A stretch of DNA of 64,000 nt from Solobacterium sp. (GCA_024696355.1 JAILGV010000132.1:1-64000), one strand, 5' to 3'. Shown: positions 48,091 through 57,663, counted from the first letter of the stretch. Program-made: numbers and translations. Notes: a model not told the origin generated them from the sequence alone.

Positions 48091-49866
48091 TTCCCCGCTG
48101 TGAAGTGTTTCATATACTTTATGTGCTGTTTCTTTCGGCACATACTGTGCAATTTCCTCTTCCGATGCATTCTTCAGATTCGTGAAGCTGCCGAATTTTT
48201 TAAGCAGGAGCTTCTTTCTTTTCGGCCCGATCCCCTCGATTTCATCAAGAATCGACCTGGTCTGTGCTTTGGAACGGAGCTTTCTGTGATAGCTCACGGC
48301 CACCCTGTGCACTTCATCCTGCATTCTGGTAAGCAGGAAAAAGAGATTCGAATCCTTCGGGATGTCAAATGTGCGCCCGTCGGTATCCATCAGGGCACTG
48401 GTATTGTGATGATCATCCTTAACCAGACCCATGATTTTGATTCTGCTGCTCAGGCCGAGCGAGTCAAGGATTTCCTTTGCGGCCTGGATCTGAATTTCGC
48501 CGCCGTCAACGAGGATTCCGTCGGGCATATGTCCGTTTTCACTCAGCAGACGGAAATATCTCCGGTATACAACTTCCTTCATGCTGTCAACATCAGAGTT
48601 TCCGGTATGAAGTTTATAAAGCCGGTAATCCTTCCTCGAGGGAACACCGTCATCGTAGACAACACACCCGGCAACCGTAAATGTTCCGGAAATATGGGAG
48701 TTATCAAAAAGCTCCACCCTCCGCATCGGTGTCCCGGCAAGATCCGAGAGCTTTTGGACTGCTTCCCTTGTCAGTTCATCCTGATGCTCGACTACCGAGA
48801 ATTTCAGATCAAGCTGACGACGCGCATTCTCGATGCACATATCGATCAGCTTCTTTTTCTGTCCTTTCTGCGGCCTGAATACTGATATCTTCAGGATATC
48901 TTCAATTTCTTTTACGGTTTCATCGTCAACCTCAATCGGCATAACCAGTTCCCTTGCCGACGGATGACTTTCATAATACTGCACGACAAAAGAAATAAAC
49001 TCATCCTGCGCATCTCCGTAAAGCGGCATCAGCTTCCATTCCTTTGAAAGAACCGTACCCCTTCTGACAAGAAAACCGGTAACTGCAAGATAGCCTTTGT
49101 CACTGTACCAGGCAAAAACGTCATAGCTGATGCGGCTGTCTTTTTCTATGATCTGTTTGTCATTTGCCACGGAATTCACGCTTGCCAGCAGGTTTTTATA
49201 TTCATTTGCCTTTTCAAATTCCAGATTTTCGGCAGCCTCCATCATTTTCGATGTCAGCTCATCAGTGATCTCCGCCGTATCGCCGTTCATAAATCTGGTG
49301 ACTTTGCCGGCCATTTTTTCATATACAGCCGGATCAATATCATACTCGCACGGTCCGAGGCACTGTCCCAGATGATAATACAGACAGACCTTATCAGGCA
49401 TTTTCATACAGCGCCTGAACGGATAAATATTCTGCAGAAGCTTCTGCGTGCTTCTGGCTGCCGAGGCATCGGGGAACGGACCGAAATAACGGGCCCTGCG
49501 GTCCTTCTTCATGTCCCTTGCCACGGAAAGCCTCGGGTAATCTTCATTCGTCAGTTTGATATACGGATAAGTGCTGTCATCCATAAACTGGATATTATAT
49601 TTCGGTCTGTATTTTTTTATAAGGTTGATTTCAAGCACAAGAGCTTCCTTCTCGCTCTTTGTCACAATAAAATCAAAGTCTTCAATATTGGAGACCATTT
49701 TGGTCGTTTTAAAATCATGTGCACCGGTAAAATACTGATTCACACGGTTATGCAGATTTTTTGCCTTGCCGACATAGATGATTTCGCCGTTTTTATCTTT
49801 CATCTGATAACTGCCGGGATCATCCGGAAGATTGGCAAGCTTTGCCTTGATATACTCTCTGTCCAT
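48088..49866 (-). CDS. uvrC: Excinuclease ABC subunit C
   Basis: A 592 aa nucleotide-excision repair nuclease. The GIY-YIG domain (YQMKDKNGEIIYVGKAKNL, about 19-38) makes the 3' incision, an UVR motif (about 197-232) binds UvrB, the RNase H-like domain (VELFDNSHISGT, DGILVDGG) makes the 5' incision and a C-terminal helix-hairpin-helix pair (LDEIEGIGPKRKKLLLKKFG) binds DNA. It begins one base after the mutS2 stop on the same strand, so cvpA-mutS2-uvrC is probably one transcript. Confidence 0.97.
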   Translation of the reverse strand: MDREYIKAKLANLPDDPGSYQMKDKNGEIIYVGKAKNLHNRVNQYFTGAHDFKTTKMVSNIEDFDFIVTKSEKEALVLEINLIKKYRPKYNIQFMDDSTYPYIKLTNEDYPRLSVARDMKKDRRARYFGPFPDASAARSTQKLLQNIYPFRRCMKMPDKVCLYYHLGQCLGPCEYDIDPAVYEKMAGKVTRFMNGDTAEITDELTSKMMEAAENLEFEKANEYKNLLASVNSVANDKQIIEKDSRISYDVFAWYSDKGYLAVTGFLVRRGTVLSKEWKLMPLYGDAQDEFISFVVQYYESHPSARELVMPIEVDDETVKEIEDILKISVFRPQKGQKKKLIDMCIENARRQLDLKFSVVEHQDELTREAVQKLSDLAGTPMRRVELFDNSHISGTFTVAGCVVYDDGVPSRKDYRLYKLHTGNSDVDSMKEVVYRRYFRLLSENGHMPDGILVDGGEIQIQAAKEILDSLGLSSRIKIMGLVKDDHHNTSALMDTDGRTFDIPKDSNLFFLLTRMQDEVHRVAVSYHRKLRSKAQTRSILDEIEGIGPKRKKLLLKKFGSFTNLKNASEEEIAQYVPKETAHKVYETLHSGE

Positions 49867-49867
49867 C

Positions 49868-52201
49868 TCAGTCTTTCATTTTGACCACAGTTGCACCGGA
49901 ACCGCCTTCCTGAGGCATGCCCAGTCTGTATTCTTCAACATCATTCATTTTCTTCAGTTTATCATGAACCGCTTTTCTGAGCGCTCCGGAGCCGTCGCCG
50001 TGAATGATCCTGAAGGACTTCAGGCCGTAAATTCTAGCCTGATCCATATATGAGGCCATTTCATCCATAGCCTCATCCACATGCATGCCGATCAGGTTGC
50101 ATTCGGCAGACAGCGAAGATGTCAGCGGAGACGCAGACATATTCACCATAGTCACGGGCTTCTCTTTGGGAAGCACCTTCAGGCTCGGTCTGATCGCCGA
50201 TGCACTGACTTTCATTTCCCTTCCGTTAAGCAGAATGATAATGTCCTTCCGCCTGATTTCGGCAATCCTGGCAGCTGCACCGCTGCTTCTCAGCTCAACC
50301 GTATCTCCGACTCTGTAGGCACCCTTCTGCTTCAGTACGGGCGTGTCCGCCGGTTCCTTTTTCTCTTCACCCTTCCGGTTCAGTTTCTGACGCTGTTCAA
50401 GAACCTCATGATATCTTGCTGTTTCCGCCATTTCCCGCATCTTTCTGAGAATTTCATCAGCCTGCTCTCTGGCATCATCTATATATTTGCGGGCTTCCTG
50501 TTCCGTACTGTTTTTCCATTCATCCTTTTCCCGTTCAAAATTCACCCGGTCATGATGAAGCTTCTTCTGGAATTCAGTGATTTCCTTCAGTTTTTCTTCA
50601 AGCGCTTCATTTTTGCGCTCTGTCTCATTCAGCTGTCTTTCGAGCCGTTCAATCAGCTGGTCTTCCTGTGTTTTTGCCTGGTCCTTCAGAAATCTTGCAT
50701 AGGATATGATTCCTTTGGAAAGACCGTACCGGCTCGCAACCTCCAGCGCGTTGGACTGTCCGGTAATACCCTCAATATACTTATATGTCGGTGCAAGGCT
50801 TTCCATATCAAACTGTACGGAGGCAGTCAGAATATCATCATGCCTCTTCCCGTATGCCTTCAGACGGCTGTAATGCGTTGTTGCGACGGTCATGGTCCCA
50901 CGCTGCCGCAGCTCATTCAGAATTGATATTGCAAGCGCTTCGCCTTCACGGGGATCCGTGCCCGAACCGATCTCATCAAGAAGCGCAAGTGAGTTCCCTG
51001 TTGCGTGTTCCGTAACGTCAGCGAGCTTTTCGACACTTGCACTGAATGAGGAAAGTGAGGAAACAACCGACTGATCATCGCCGATATCAGCGAATACATG
51101 ATCAAAATACGGTATGACCGCCTCATCGCATGTGACCGGCATGCCGCAGTATGTCATCAGGACAAACAGACCGATAATCTTCATGGATACTGTTTTACCG
51201 CCGGTATTCGGTCCTGTAATAAGAAGAAGCGTCTTCGGCTCACACAGATTGTAATTGTTGGGCACGACTTTTTTCGGATCGATCAGCGGGTGTCTTGCCT
51301 TTTTCAGGATCAGATTCTTCTGGGTGGTAAGGACCGCTGTCACAGCATCCCGCTGCCTGCCCCATTCCGCTTTGGCGAACAAAGCATCAAGAACAGCCGC
51401 GGTTTCCAGATTTGACAGTTCCTCCGGTGCATATTCACCGACACTTTTTGAGCAGACGGAAAGAATTCTGGCGACTTCCTTTTCTTCCTTTGCGGCCAGT
51501 TCCTGCTTGCGGTTATTGGCATTCATCAGCGCCGCAGGTTCTATATAGCTTGCCTGCCCGCTGGCACTGTCCCCGTACAAAAGACCTCCGAATGAATTCT
51601 TTTCTGCAGCCCTGACAAGAACCACTGCCCGTCCGCTGCGGTATGTCACAATCGAATCAACCACTGACGAAGCATGGGTGCTCAGAAAATGCTGAACAGC
51701 ATCTGCCACGGCTTTGTCGGCTCTGCTGAGTGATCTGCGGATTTCGGCCAGTTCACTGCTTGCGCTGTCCATCACTTCCCCGTAGTCATTGATGCAGGAA
51801 GACAGCTCACGTTCGAGTCTGTCATGAATAACAATTGAAGACACGAGGTCATGAATGCCCTCATGTTCCGTTTCAATATTCTTTTCATAACTGACGACGG
51901 AGCGCAGGCCTCTGATCAGACGCATTACATCGCAAAGGTCATTCCCGGTAAGAACTCTTCCCTTCTGTGCGTTCTGCAGGACGGTTCTCAGGTCCCTGAT
52001 TCCCCCGAAAGGCATGGGACCGTGATGAATGTCACAGGCAAGTGCCTCCTTCATCAGCTGATTGTCTCTTCTGATCACAAGCGGGTCGAAACTCGGGGCT
52101 GAAGATTCAATCAGTTCCTTTCCCATTGAAAAACTGCACAGACTGCTGATCTGTGCAATGATAACCGGCAGTTCAAGACTCTTTTCAAGATTGGCTGTCA
52201 T
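49868..52201 (-). CDS. mutS2: Endonuclease MutS2
   Basis: A 777 aa MutS-family ATPase without the mismatch-recognition domain. The core and lever helices fill about 1-310, the ATPase has GPNTGGKTVSMK (Walker A, about 325) and LLDEIGSGTDPREG (Walker B, about 405), a long coiled coil spans about 505-620, and a KOW-like segment leads to the C-terminal Smr domain with GMHVDEAMDEM and IHGDGSGALR (about 735). Recent work on such proteins ties them to rescue of collided ribosomes as well as recombination control. I place the start at the ATG at 52201, behind GAGG, with a 17-base overlap of the cvpA end. Confidence 0.95.
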   Translation of the reverse strand: MTANLEKSLELPVIIAQISSLCSFSMGKELIESSAPSFDPLVIRRDNQLMKEALACDIHHGPMPFGGIRDLRTVLQNAQKGRVLTGNDLCDVMRLIRGLRSVVSYEKNIETEHEGIHDLVSSIVIHDRLERELSSCINDYGEVMDSASSELAEIRRSLSRADKAVADAVQHFLSTHASSVVDSIVTYRSGRAVVLVRAAEKNSFGGLLYGDSASGQASYIEPAALMNANNRKQELAAKEEKEVARILSVCSKSVGEYAPEELSNLETAAVLDALFAKAEWGRQRDAVTAVLTTQKNLILKKARHPLIDPKKVVPNNYNLCEPKTLLLITGPNTGGKTVSMKIIGLFVLMTYCGMPVTCDEAVIPYFDHVFADIGDDQSVVSSLSSFSASVEKLADVTEHATGNSLALLDEIGSGTDPREGEALAISILNELRQRGTMTVATTHYSRLKAYGKRHDDILTASVQFDMESLAPTYKYIEGITGQSNALEVASRYGLSKGIISYARFLKDQAKTQEDQLIERLERQLNETERKNEALEEKLKEITEFQKKLHHDRVNFEREKDEWKNSTEQEARKYIDDAREQADEILRKMREMAETARYHEVLEQRQKLNRKGEEKKEPADTPVLKQKGAYRVGDTVELRSSGAAARIAEIRRKDIIILLNGREMKVSASAIRPSLKVLPKEKPVTMVNMSASPLTSSLSAECNLIGMHVDEAMDEMASYMDQARIYGLKSFRIIHGDGSGALRKAVHDKLKKMNDVEEYRLGMPQEGGSGATVVKMKD

Positions 52202-52862
52202 GATCCGCCTCTTTTTCTTCAATGGTCTCATATCCGTGGGAAATCAGCCACTCTCTGACGAGTTCCTGATCACGGTCATCCATACTTGAAAAATCAGTAT
52301 ATAGTTTATTGATAGATTCGGCATAGTCCAGCTGAAGACCTGCTTCCCTCAGCACCTGTGCCGAAGTCGTTCTGATAAAGCCAAGATATGTTTCATTGAC
52401 AATCTGCCTGCCGTTTTCAAAAACCGGCATATTAAGTGCATAGCAGATCACCAGGACCCACACGGTCGCTGCAGCGGCGCCGAGCGCGGCTCCAAGAAGC
52501 GTGCTTATCTCCCTGACCAGAGGAAGATCCTGCAGGCCGCTTACCAGCCGTTCTATCAGCAGAAAAATAATCCTCAGCACGGCAAACAGCAGAAGAAACC
52601 ATACCGCCTCATTCATGAAGCCGGCGAACGCATCCGCCAGAAACGTACCGTTTACAGGCGTCAGATCCTTCGGCCACAGACGGAAAAAATCATCAGCCAC
52701 ACTGCAGTAGCGCCAGCTGATCAGCGCTGAAAGCGCAGTGCCGGCAGTTGATACAATCTGCAGGAAGAAACCTTTTTTGGCTCCGAGGTACAGAAACACT
52801 ATATAAACAATAATCAGACCGATATCGATCGGTTTTATCCAGTCAGCAGGAATCACTATCAT
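52185..52862 (-). CDS. CvpA family membrane protein
   Basis: A 225 aa membrane protein of the CvpA/colicin V production family, with four hydrophobic segments in about the first 160 residues (PIDIGLIIVYIVFLYLGAKKG to LLGAALGAAAATVWVLVICY) and a soluble acidic tail (about 165-225) longer than usual. The function of CvpA is not settled. It overlaps mutS2, as in many Bacillota (cvpA-polX-mutS2; polX is missing here), and is divergent from rnhC. Confidence 0.87.
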   Translation of the reverse strand: MIVIPADWIKPIDIGLIIVYIVFLYLGAKKGFFLQIVSTAGTALSALISWRYCSVADDFFRLWPKDLTPVNGTFLADAFAGFMNEAVWFLLLFAVLRIIFLLIERLVSGLQDLPLVREISTLLGAALGAAAATVWVLVICYALNMPVFENGRQIVNETYLGFIRTTSAQVLREAGLQLDYAESINKLYTDFSSMDDRDQELVREWLISHGYETIEEKEADHDSQS

Positions 52863-52922
52863 AATCAGTTTTCTTCTTTCTGTATTATGATACAGAGACT
52901 TAAAAGATTTATCAAATCGGTT

Positions 52923-52928
52923 TAGAAT
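52923..52928 (+). promoter_or_regulatory. -10 box six bases before rnhC
   Basis: TAGAAT with TTAAAA 17 bases upstream. Six bases separate it from the rnhC ATG and no ribosome binding site is present, so the mRNA probably begins at the ATG itself. Confidence 0.6.
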
Positions 52929-52934
52929 ACTTTT

Positions 52935-53780
52935 ATGGCAAACGTAATTACATTAAAACTCCTGCCGGAACAGCGGCAGAAGCTTCTGCATACCTTTTAT
53001 GAGGAAAGATCAGACAAGATCCCTGCTTATGCAGAATTCCAGCTCAGATGCGAAAACTGCGTAATCACAAGCTATGCCAGCGGAAAAGTGGTTTTTCAGG
53101 GAAGCGACGCGGAAGTCTATGCCTCACCCTTTATGGTTCAGGACAGCGGCATGTTTCCGCAGGCCGGAAGTGATGAGGTCGGAACAGGCGACTACTTCGG
53201 TCCTGTCTGTGTCTGCGCTTCCGTTGTAAGGCCCGAAGATGCAGAATCACTCCGCCGCCTGGGCGTCAGGGATTCAAAAGCTCTCAGTGACAGCGAAATC
53301 AGAAAGACTGCACCCGAGCTGATGAAGCTCCTGGTACATTCGCTTCTGATACTTCCCCCCGCCAGATACAACCTGGTGCACGCTGACAGCAACATGAACG
53401 CCATCAAATCAAAGCTCCACAACATGGCGTATGTGCATCTCAGGGAAAAAACCGAACTGCCGTCACTGATCGTCATTGATCAGTTCACCCCCGAAGCCGG
53501 CTACTACAGATATATCGCATCCGAAAAGCAGATTGTCCGCGGAATTCATTTCGAGACCAAAGCCGAAAACAAATATCCGGCTGTAGGCGCTTCCTCCATC
53601 ATCGCCAGATACGCCTTTCTGCGCTATTGGGACGAAATGGAAAAACAGTACGGCATGACATTCGTCAAAGGTGCCTCAGCCGCGGTTGATCAGTGTGCAA
53701 GGGACTTTGTCAGCAGATACGGAAAAGAAAAACTCGGCAGTGTCGCCAAGCTTCATTACAAAAATACGGAACGAATATGA
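52935..53780 (+). CDS. rnhC: Ribonuclease HIII
   Basis: A 281 aa RNase HIII degrading RNA in RNA-DNA hybrids. The N-terminal TBP-like substrate-binding domain (about 1-75) is followed by the catalytic RNase H fold with GSDEVGTGDYFGPVCV (about 79-94; first Asp and Glu), the VRDSKALSD Asp region (about 113), ALLVIDQF-like LIVIDQFTPEA (about 178) and VGASSIIARY. It stands alone, divergent from cvpA-mutS2, the same grouping as in many Bacillota. The ATG seems leaderless. Confidence 0.95.
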   Translation: MANVITLKLLPEQRQKLLHTFYEERSDKIPAYAEFQLRCENCVITSYASGKVVFQGSDAEVYASPFMVQDSGMFPQAGSDEVGTGDYFGPVCVCASVVRPEDAESLRRLGVRDSKALSDSEIRKTAPELMKLLVHSLLILPPARYNLVHADSNMNAIKSKLHNMAYVHLREKTELPSLIVIDQFTPEAGYYRYIASEKQIVRGIHFETKAENKYPAVGASSIIARYAFLRYWDEMEKQYGMTFVKGASAAVDQCARDFVSRYGKEKLGSVAKLHYKNTERI

Positions 53781-53800
53781 GGAAACTCATATTTTGTTTT
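53774..53800 (+). terminator. Terminator of rnhC
   Basis: An 8 bp stem (AATATGAG with CTCATATT) capped by a GAAA tetraloop and followed by TTGTTTTT. It contains the rnhC stop and overlaps the end of the convergent flavoprotein gene. Confidence 0.85.
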
Positions 53801-54392
53801 TGTTCAGTTCTGCGGCCATCCTTTCCGCCTCATGCACGGCATCGGCCAGTGATCTGCAGCGGTCGTAATCAGGCAGATCCATACCGTTGGCGGCGGCACA
53901 CGCAAACTCCCTGATTCCGAAAAAAGAAGCAATTGCCTTCAGATAGGCAGTACCCTGATCCATTTCAGACCCGGTCGGCACAATTCCGCCTCTGGACGTA
54001 AAGTAGAACATCTTTTCCGCACGGCAGATCCCAATCAGACCGCTGCCTTCCGATCTGAATGTCACAGATTCCAGTGCAATATTTTCTATATAAATTTTTA
54101 GAACAGCCGGAAAGCTGAGATCCCAGAACGGTGCCGAAATCACAATCAGATCCGCTGCCGCAAACTGGCGGGCATAGTCAAAGCGCCTGTGATCAAGCTT
54201 TCCCGCCTCAAGAAGTGCCTGCCTTTCTTCAAAGAAGTCTCCTGTCAGCGGCTTCAGTCCGAGGTCAGCGATTCTGAGCTCGGTAATTTCGAACCGGCTG
54301 CTGTCCAGTGCATTAAGAAATGCGTCCGCAATCACAGCTGTACGTGATCCGGCACGGATATTCGAATTAATATAAAGCACCTGTTTTTTCAT
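53787..54392 (-). CDS. FMN-dependent NADH-azoreductase-like flavoprotein
   Basis: A 201 aa flavodoxin-fold protein of the AzoR/NQO family. The N-terminal phosphate loop is YINSNIRAGSRTAVIADAFL (about 6-25), the DLIVISAPFWDLSFPAVLKIYIE segment (about 84-106) contains the PMxNFxxPxxLK-like flavin and dimer contact, and YFTSRGG (about 130) lies at the isoalloxazine. It would reduce quinones or azo compounds with NAD(P)H. AGGAAC precedes the ATG. No neighbours suggest a pathway. Confidence 0.85.
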   Translation of the reverse strand: MKKQVLYINSNIRAGSRTAVIADAFLNALDSSRFEITELRIADLGLKPLTGDFFEERQALLEAGKLDHRRFDYARQFAAADLIVISAPFWDLSFPAVLKIYIENIALESVTFRSEGSGLIGICRAEKMFYFTSRGGIVPTGSEMDQGTAYLKAIASFFGIREFACAAANGMDLPDYDRCRSLADAVHEAERMAAELNKNKI

Positions 54393-54503
54393 ATTACAGT
54401 TCCTGATGCTCTTAACTTAGCATATCTTTTCCGGCTTTTCAAACTGCATTGATTTTATCACTCCGTGATGCGAAAATGGGTTTAGAGCAAACCGAGGTAA
54501 ACT

Positions 54504-55397
54504 ATGAAAATACTGAATTTCGGATCACTTAATCTTGACTACACTTATGAAGTCAGTCATTTTGTCAGACCCGGGGAAACACTCGCCGCCGCTGCCCGTT
54601 CCCTGAACTGCGGAGGAAAAGGCCTCAATCAGGCAATTGCACTGGCAAAAGCGGGATGCAGTGTTTATATGGCCGGAGCCGTCGGAAGCGAAGACGGCGG
54701 CATTCTGCTGAATCAGCTGAACCGTGCCGGAGTCAATACAGACAATGTCAGGCAGCTTGTTGACATTGCCACGGGAAACGCATTCATCCAGGTCGACGGA
54801 AACGGAGAAAACTGCATTGTCCTTTACGGAGGAGCCAATCAGGCTGTCGATGAGGCAATGGCGGATGAAATCCTTTCCGGCTTCATTTCCGGGGACTGGC
54901 TTATCCTGCAGAATGAAATCTCATGTCTTCCCTACATTATGGAAAAAGCACATGAAAAGAAAATGATTATTGTTCTCAATCCTTCCCCGATGAATGAAAA
55001 TGTCCTCCGCCTGCCGCTGCATTACGTAGACTATTTCCTTCTGAACAAAGATGAGGCAGAGGTTCTGTCAGATCACGCCGAAGATCCCTTTGCAGCACTG
55101 AAGGAGCGTTATCCCGATGCAAAAATCGTCATCACCAGAGGTTCTGAAGGATCAGACTACTGGAACGGAAATGAACTGATTCATCAGGGAATATTCAAAG
55201 TCGAAGCCGTAGATACAACAGGCGCAGGCGATACCTTCACGGGCTTCTTCATCTCTTCGCTTGTCAGAGGTCTCAGTGACCGTGATGCCCTCCGTACGGC
55301 TGCCAGAGCTTCGGCAATCGCTGTTTCAAGAAAAGGAGCAGGCGCTTCCGTTCCTTCTCTGGATGAAGTGCTGTCCTGCAGTCTTAAGGAAATCTGA
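54504..55397 (+). CDS. rbsK: PfkB family sugar kinase, ribokinase-like
   Basis: A 297 aa PfkB kinase that fits ribokinase best. The start GSLNLDYTYEVSHFVRPGET matches the ribokinase sugar site (N-x-D), LNCGGKGLNQAIALAKAG (about 33-50) is signature 1, and VDTTGAGDTFTGFF (about 235-248, catalytic Asp) is signature 2. Ribose released by the nucleoside hydrolase of this genome would be a sensible substrate, but the gene stands alone with a GAGG site and no transporter beside it. Other pentoses or nucleosides are possible. Confidence 0.82.
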   Translation: MKILNFGSLNLDYTYEVSHFVRPGETLAAAARSLNCGGKGLNQAIALAKAGCSVYMAGAVGSEDGGILLNQLNRAGVNTDNVRQLVDIATGNAFIQVDGNGENCIVLYGGANQAVDEAMADEILSGFISGDWLILQNEISCLPYIMEKAHEKKMIIVLNPSPMNENVLRLPLHYVDYFLLNKDEAEVLSDHAEDPFAALKERYPDAKIVITRGSEGSDYWNGNELIHQGIFKVEAVDTTGAGDTFTGFFISSLVRGLSDRDALRTAARASAIAVSRKGAGASVPSLDEVLSCSLKEI

Positions 55398-55401
55398 AAA
55401 C

Positions 55402-55448
55402 AAAAAATATCTGTTTCCGGTCTGATTCGGAAAACAGATATTTTTTTT
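55402..55448. terminator. Bidirectional terminator of rbsK and comEB
   Basis: A long A/T-flanked stem (about 17 bp with one bulge) between the two convergent genes, with A runs on one side and eight T residues on the other. Confidence 0.9.
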
Positions 55449-55454
55449 GCGGCA

Positions 55455-55949
55455 TCAGGCACCTGTATTCTCGATTTTGCTTACCTCAAGGTGGATGGTA
55501 TTGGAAATTCTCACCAGTTCAACGCCGGCGGCCTCGAGCATCATTTTTGAAGCAACATTGCCCTCCGTTCCGTTATATTTGTCAGATTCATATACAATTC
55601 TTTTGATTCCCGACTGTATGATCGCCTTGGCACATTCGTTGCACGGGAACAAAGAAACATAAATCGTGCAGCCGCGCACGGAACGCGGAGAATTCAGAAT
55701 GGCATTCAGCTCCGCATGGACAACAAATGCATACTTTGTCTGCAGCATGCCGCCTTCCCTGGACCACGGGAAAGCATCATCACTGCACCCTTTCGGCAGA
55801 CCGTTGTATCCCACCGACACCACTCTGTGATTTTCATCGACGATTGCCGCCCCCACCTGGGTGTTCGGATCTTTGGAGCGCAGCGCAGAAAGATGGGCAA
55901 GGCCCATAAAATACTCATCCCATGTCAGTACATTTTCACGTTTTCCCAT
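55455..55949 (-). CDS. comEB: dCMP deaminase (ComEB type)
   Basis: A 164 aa zinc-dependent deaminase converting dCMP to dUMP for thymidylate synthesis. The zinc site is HAELNAIL (about residues 78-85; His and proton-shuttle Glu) and PCNECAKAI (about 105-113; two Cys). The beginning (TWDEYFMGLAHLSALRSKDPNTQVGA) is typical. GGAGG lies ahead of the ATG. It ends the lspA-rluD-rhomboid-comEB unit; no competence genes are adjacent despite the historic name. Confidence 0.94.
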   Translation of the reverse strand: MGKRENVLTWDEYFMGLAHLSALRSKDPNTQVGAAIVDENHRVVSVGYNGLPKGCSDDAFPWSREGGMLQTKYAFVVHAELNAILNSPRSVRGCTIYVSLFPCNECAKAIIQSGIKRIVYESDKYNGTEGNVASKMMLEAAGVELVRISNTIHLEVSKIENTGA

Positions 55950-55951
55950 AA

Positions 55952-56758
55952 TCAGCCTCCGATGATATATTCAAGATATTGCACGCCGTAAACACGGTCC
56001 AGTTTTTTTGCCATGTTTTCAGCATATTTTCCCAGTCCAAGCTCTTTTTCGGCAGTCAGGATGCGCAGATCCGTTCCGAGGTATCTTTCATGTTCGTATA
56101 TATAACTGTTCTTTGCCCCGTACCATATGCCGAACAGGAACACAATCAGAAAGGCTGCGGCAGCATGGACACGCATTGATCTGTACATTTCAGATGAATC
56201 GAGTGCGAGCGTAAGCAGTGCCCCTGATATGAAGCCGCCGATATGAACCATATAGGCTATTCCGGGCATAAAATTGATGCAGGCATTGATCAGAACAAGC
56301 TGGATCAGGCTGGACCTCAGCGCAGGAATCTGCCAGCCGCCCAGGCGGATTACGGTAATAATATATGATGCCATCAGACCGTACAGCGCTCCGGACAAAC
56401 CGACAGCCATTGTATTTCCCTTCATCACCAGCAGGAACAGATATCCGCCGGCATTTGAGCCCAGCATCAGAAGCAGGTATTTCCATGTCCCGAATCTGTG
56501 TTCCAGGATTCTGCCGATGATCATCACTGCATAGATATTGAAAAATATATGGATGAAGCTTCCGTGCAGAAAACCCGCCGTAATCAGCCGCCAGTATTCT
56601 CCTGCCAGAATGAACGGCTTGTAAAATGCACCCAGCAGGATCAGCTTTTCACTTTCAGAACCCTTGAAAGGCAGAATAAATCCGGCCGCATACATCACGA
56701 TGCAGATAATAATCACCGTATACGTTCCGGGCATTGCCGGCAGCCTGCTTTTTTTCAT
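55952..56758 (-). CDS. Rhomboid family intramembrane serine protease
   Basis: A 268 aa polytopic protease with about six to seven membrane helices. The L1-loop/second-helix motif FLHGSFIHIFFN (about 62-74; HxxxxHxxxN), catalytic Ser in VGLSGALYG (near residue 121) and catalytic His in MVHIGGFISG (near 172) are all present. It cleaves single-span proteins in the membrane; the substrate is unknown. The C-terminal 70 residues form a soluble extension after the last helix. It overlaps rluD by four bases and is three bases from comEB. Confidence 0.92.
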   Translation of the reverse strand: MKKSRLPAMPGTYTVIIICIVMYAAGFILPFKGSESEKLILLGAFYKPFILAGEYWRLITAGFLHGSFIHIFFNIYAVMIIGRILEHRFGTWKYLLLMLGSNAGGYLFLLVMKGNTMAVGLSGALYGLMASYIITVIRLGGWQIPALRSSLIQLVLINACINFMPGIAYMVHIGGFISGALLTLALDSSEMYRSMRVHAAAAFLIVFLFGIWYGAKNSYIYEHERYLGTDLRILTAEKELGLGKYAENMAKKLDRVYGVQYLEYIIGG

Positions 56759-57663
56759 ATTCTCTCCCTGTAAATATCAAGCAGATCAGAGAAATACTTC
56801 GGAAGCGGTGCCTCAAAGCTCATCGTCTGCTGCGTCCTGGGATGCACCAGCGTCAGCCTGAAGGCATGAAGCACCTGCCCCTGCGTATCCATGTACGGGC
56901 ATTTGGAGCCGTAGCGGGGATCCCCGACGACAGGATGATTGATAAACTTCATATGCACACGGATCTGATGCGTTCTCCCGGTTTCCAGTGTGCATTCAAC
57001 AAGCGTCGCATCCCTGAAACGCTCAATGACTTTAAAGTGTGTTCTTGCCGGACGTGAGTTCTTCTCAGTGACGGCCATCCTCTGGCGGTCTCTCTGATCA
57101 CGGCCGATCGGGGCGTCAACAACGCCCTCATCATGTACGATTTTACCGGTCACAAGCGCAAGATATTCCCGGTGGCACGTTTTGTTTTCCAGCTGCCTGG
57201 ATACAGCAGTATGGGCAAAATCATTCTTGCAGGCAACGATGCATCCGGTGGTATCCTTGTCAATCCTGTGGACAATGCCCGGCCTCAGAACGCCGTTGAT
57301 GCCGGAAAGATCACGGCAGTGAAACAGCAGTGCATTGACAAGTGTTCCGCTTGTCACGCCGGGCGCAGGATGCACAACCATCCCTTTCGGCTTGTTTATC
57401 ACGATAATATCGCTGTCTTCATAAAGAATATCCAGAGGAATATCTTCTGGAAGCACGTCGGGAACTTCATCGTCAGGTATATCAATGAGGATTTCCTCAT
57501 TTTCACTGATTTTATATGAAGATCTGACCGGTTTGCCGCCGGCCTCAACTTTTCCGCAGTCGCAGAGCTGCTGGATCCGGGTTCTGCTCAGGTCGGTTCT
57601 TTCACTCAGATATTTGTCAATGCGGATTCCCGAAGCATCCGATATGATGATTTCCGCGCTCAT
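56755..57663 (-). CDS. rluD: RluD-type 23S rRNA pseudouridine synthase
   Basis: A 302 aa RluA-family pseudouridine synthase. An N-terminal S4 RNA-binding domain (RIDKYLSERTDLSRTRIQQL, about 12-31) is followed by the catalytic domain with PGIVHRIDKDTTGCIV (about 127-142; catalytic Asp) and the LVECTLETGRTHQIRVHM strand. It probably modifies the helix 69 region of 23S rRNA. The start overlaps lspA, the usual lspA-rluD pair. Confidence 0.95.
   Translation of the reverse strand: MSAEIIISDASGIRIDKYLSERTDLSRTRIQQLCDCGKVEAGGKPVRSSYKISENEEILIDIPDDEVPDVLPEDIPLDILYEDSDIIVINKPKGMVVHPAPGVTSGTLVNALLFHCRDLSGINGVLRPGIVHRIDKDTTGCIVACKNDFAHTAVSRQLENKTCHREYLALVTGKIVHDEGVVDAPIGRDQRDRQRMAVTEKNSRPARTHFKVIERFRDATLVECTLETGRTHQIRVHMKFINHPVVGDPRYGSKCPYMDTQGQVLHAFRLTLVHPRTQQTMSFEAPLPKYFSDLLDIYRERI

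Noticed and set aside
48075-48170. Longer start of the D,D-carboxypeptidase inside uvrC
   Set aside because: The added residues overlap uvrC and the extended -10 box, carry no binding site and precede the expected short cytoplasmic end.
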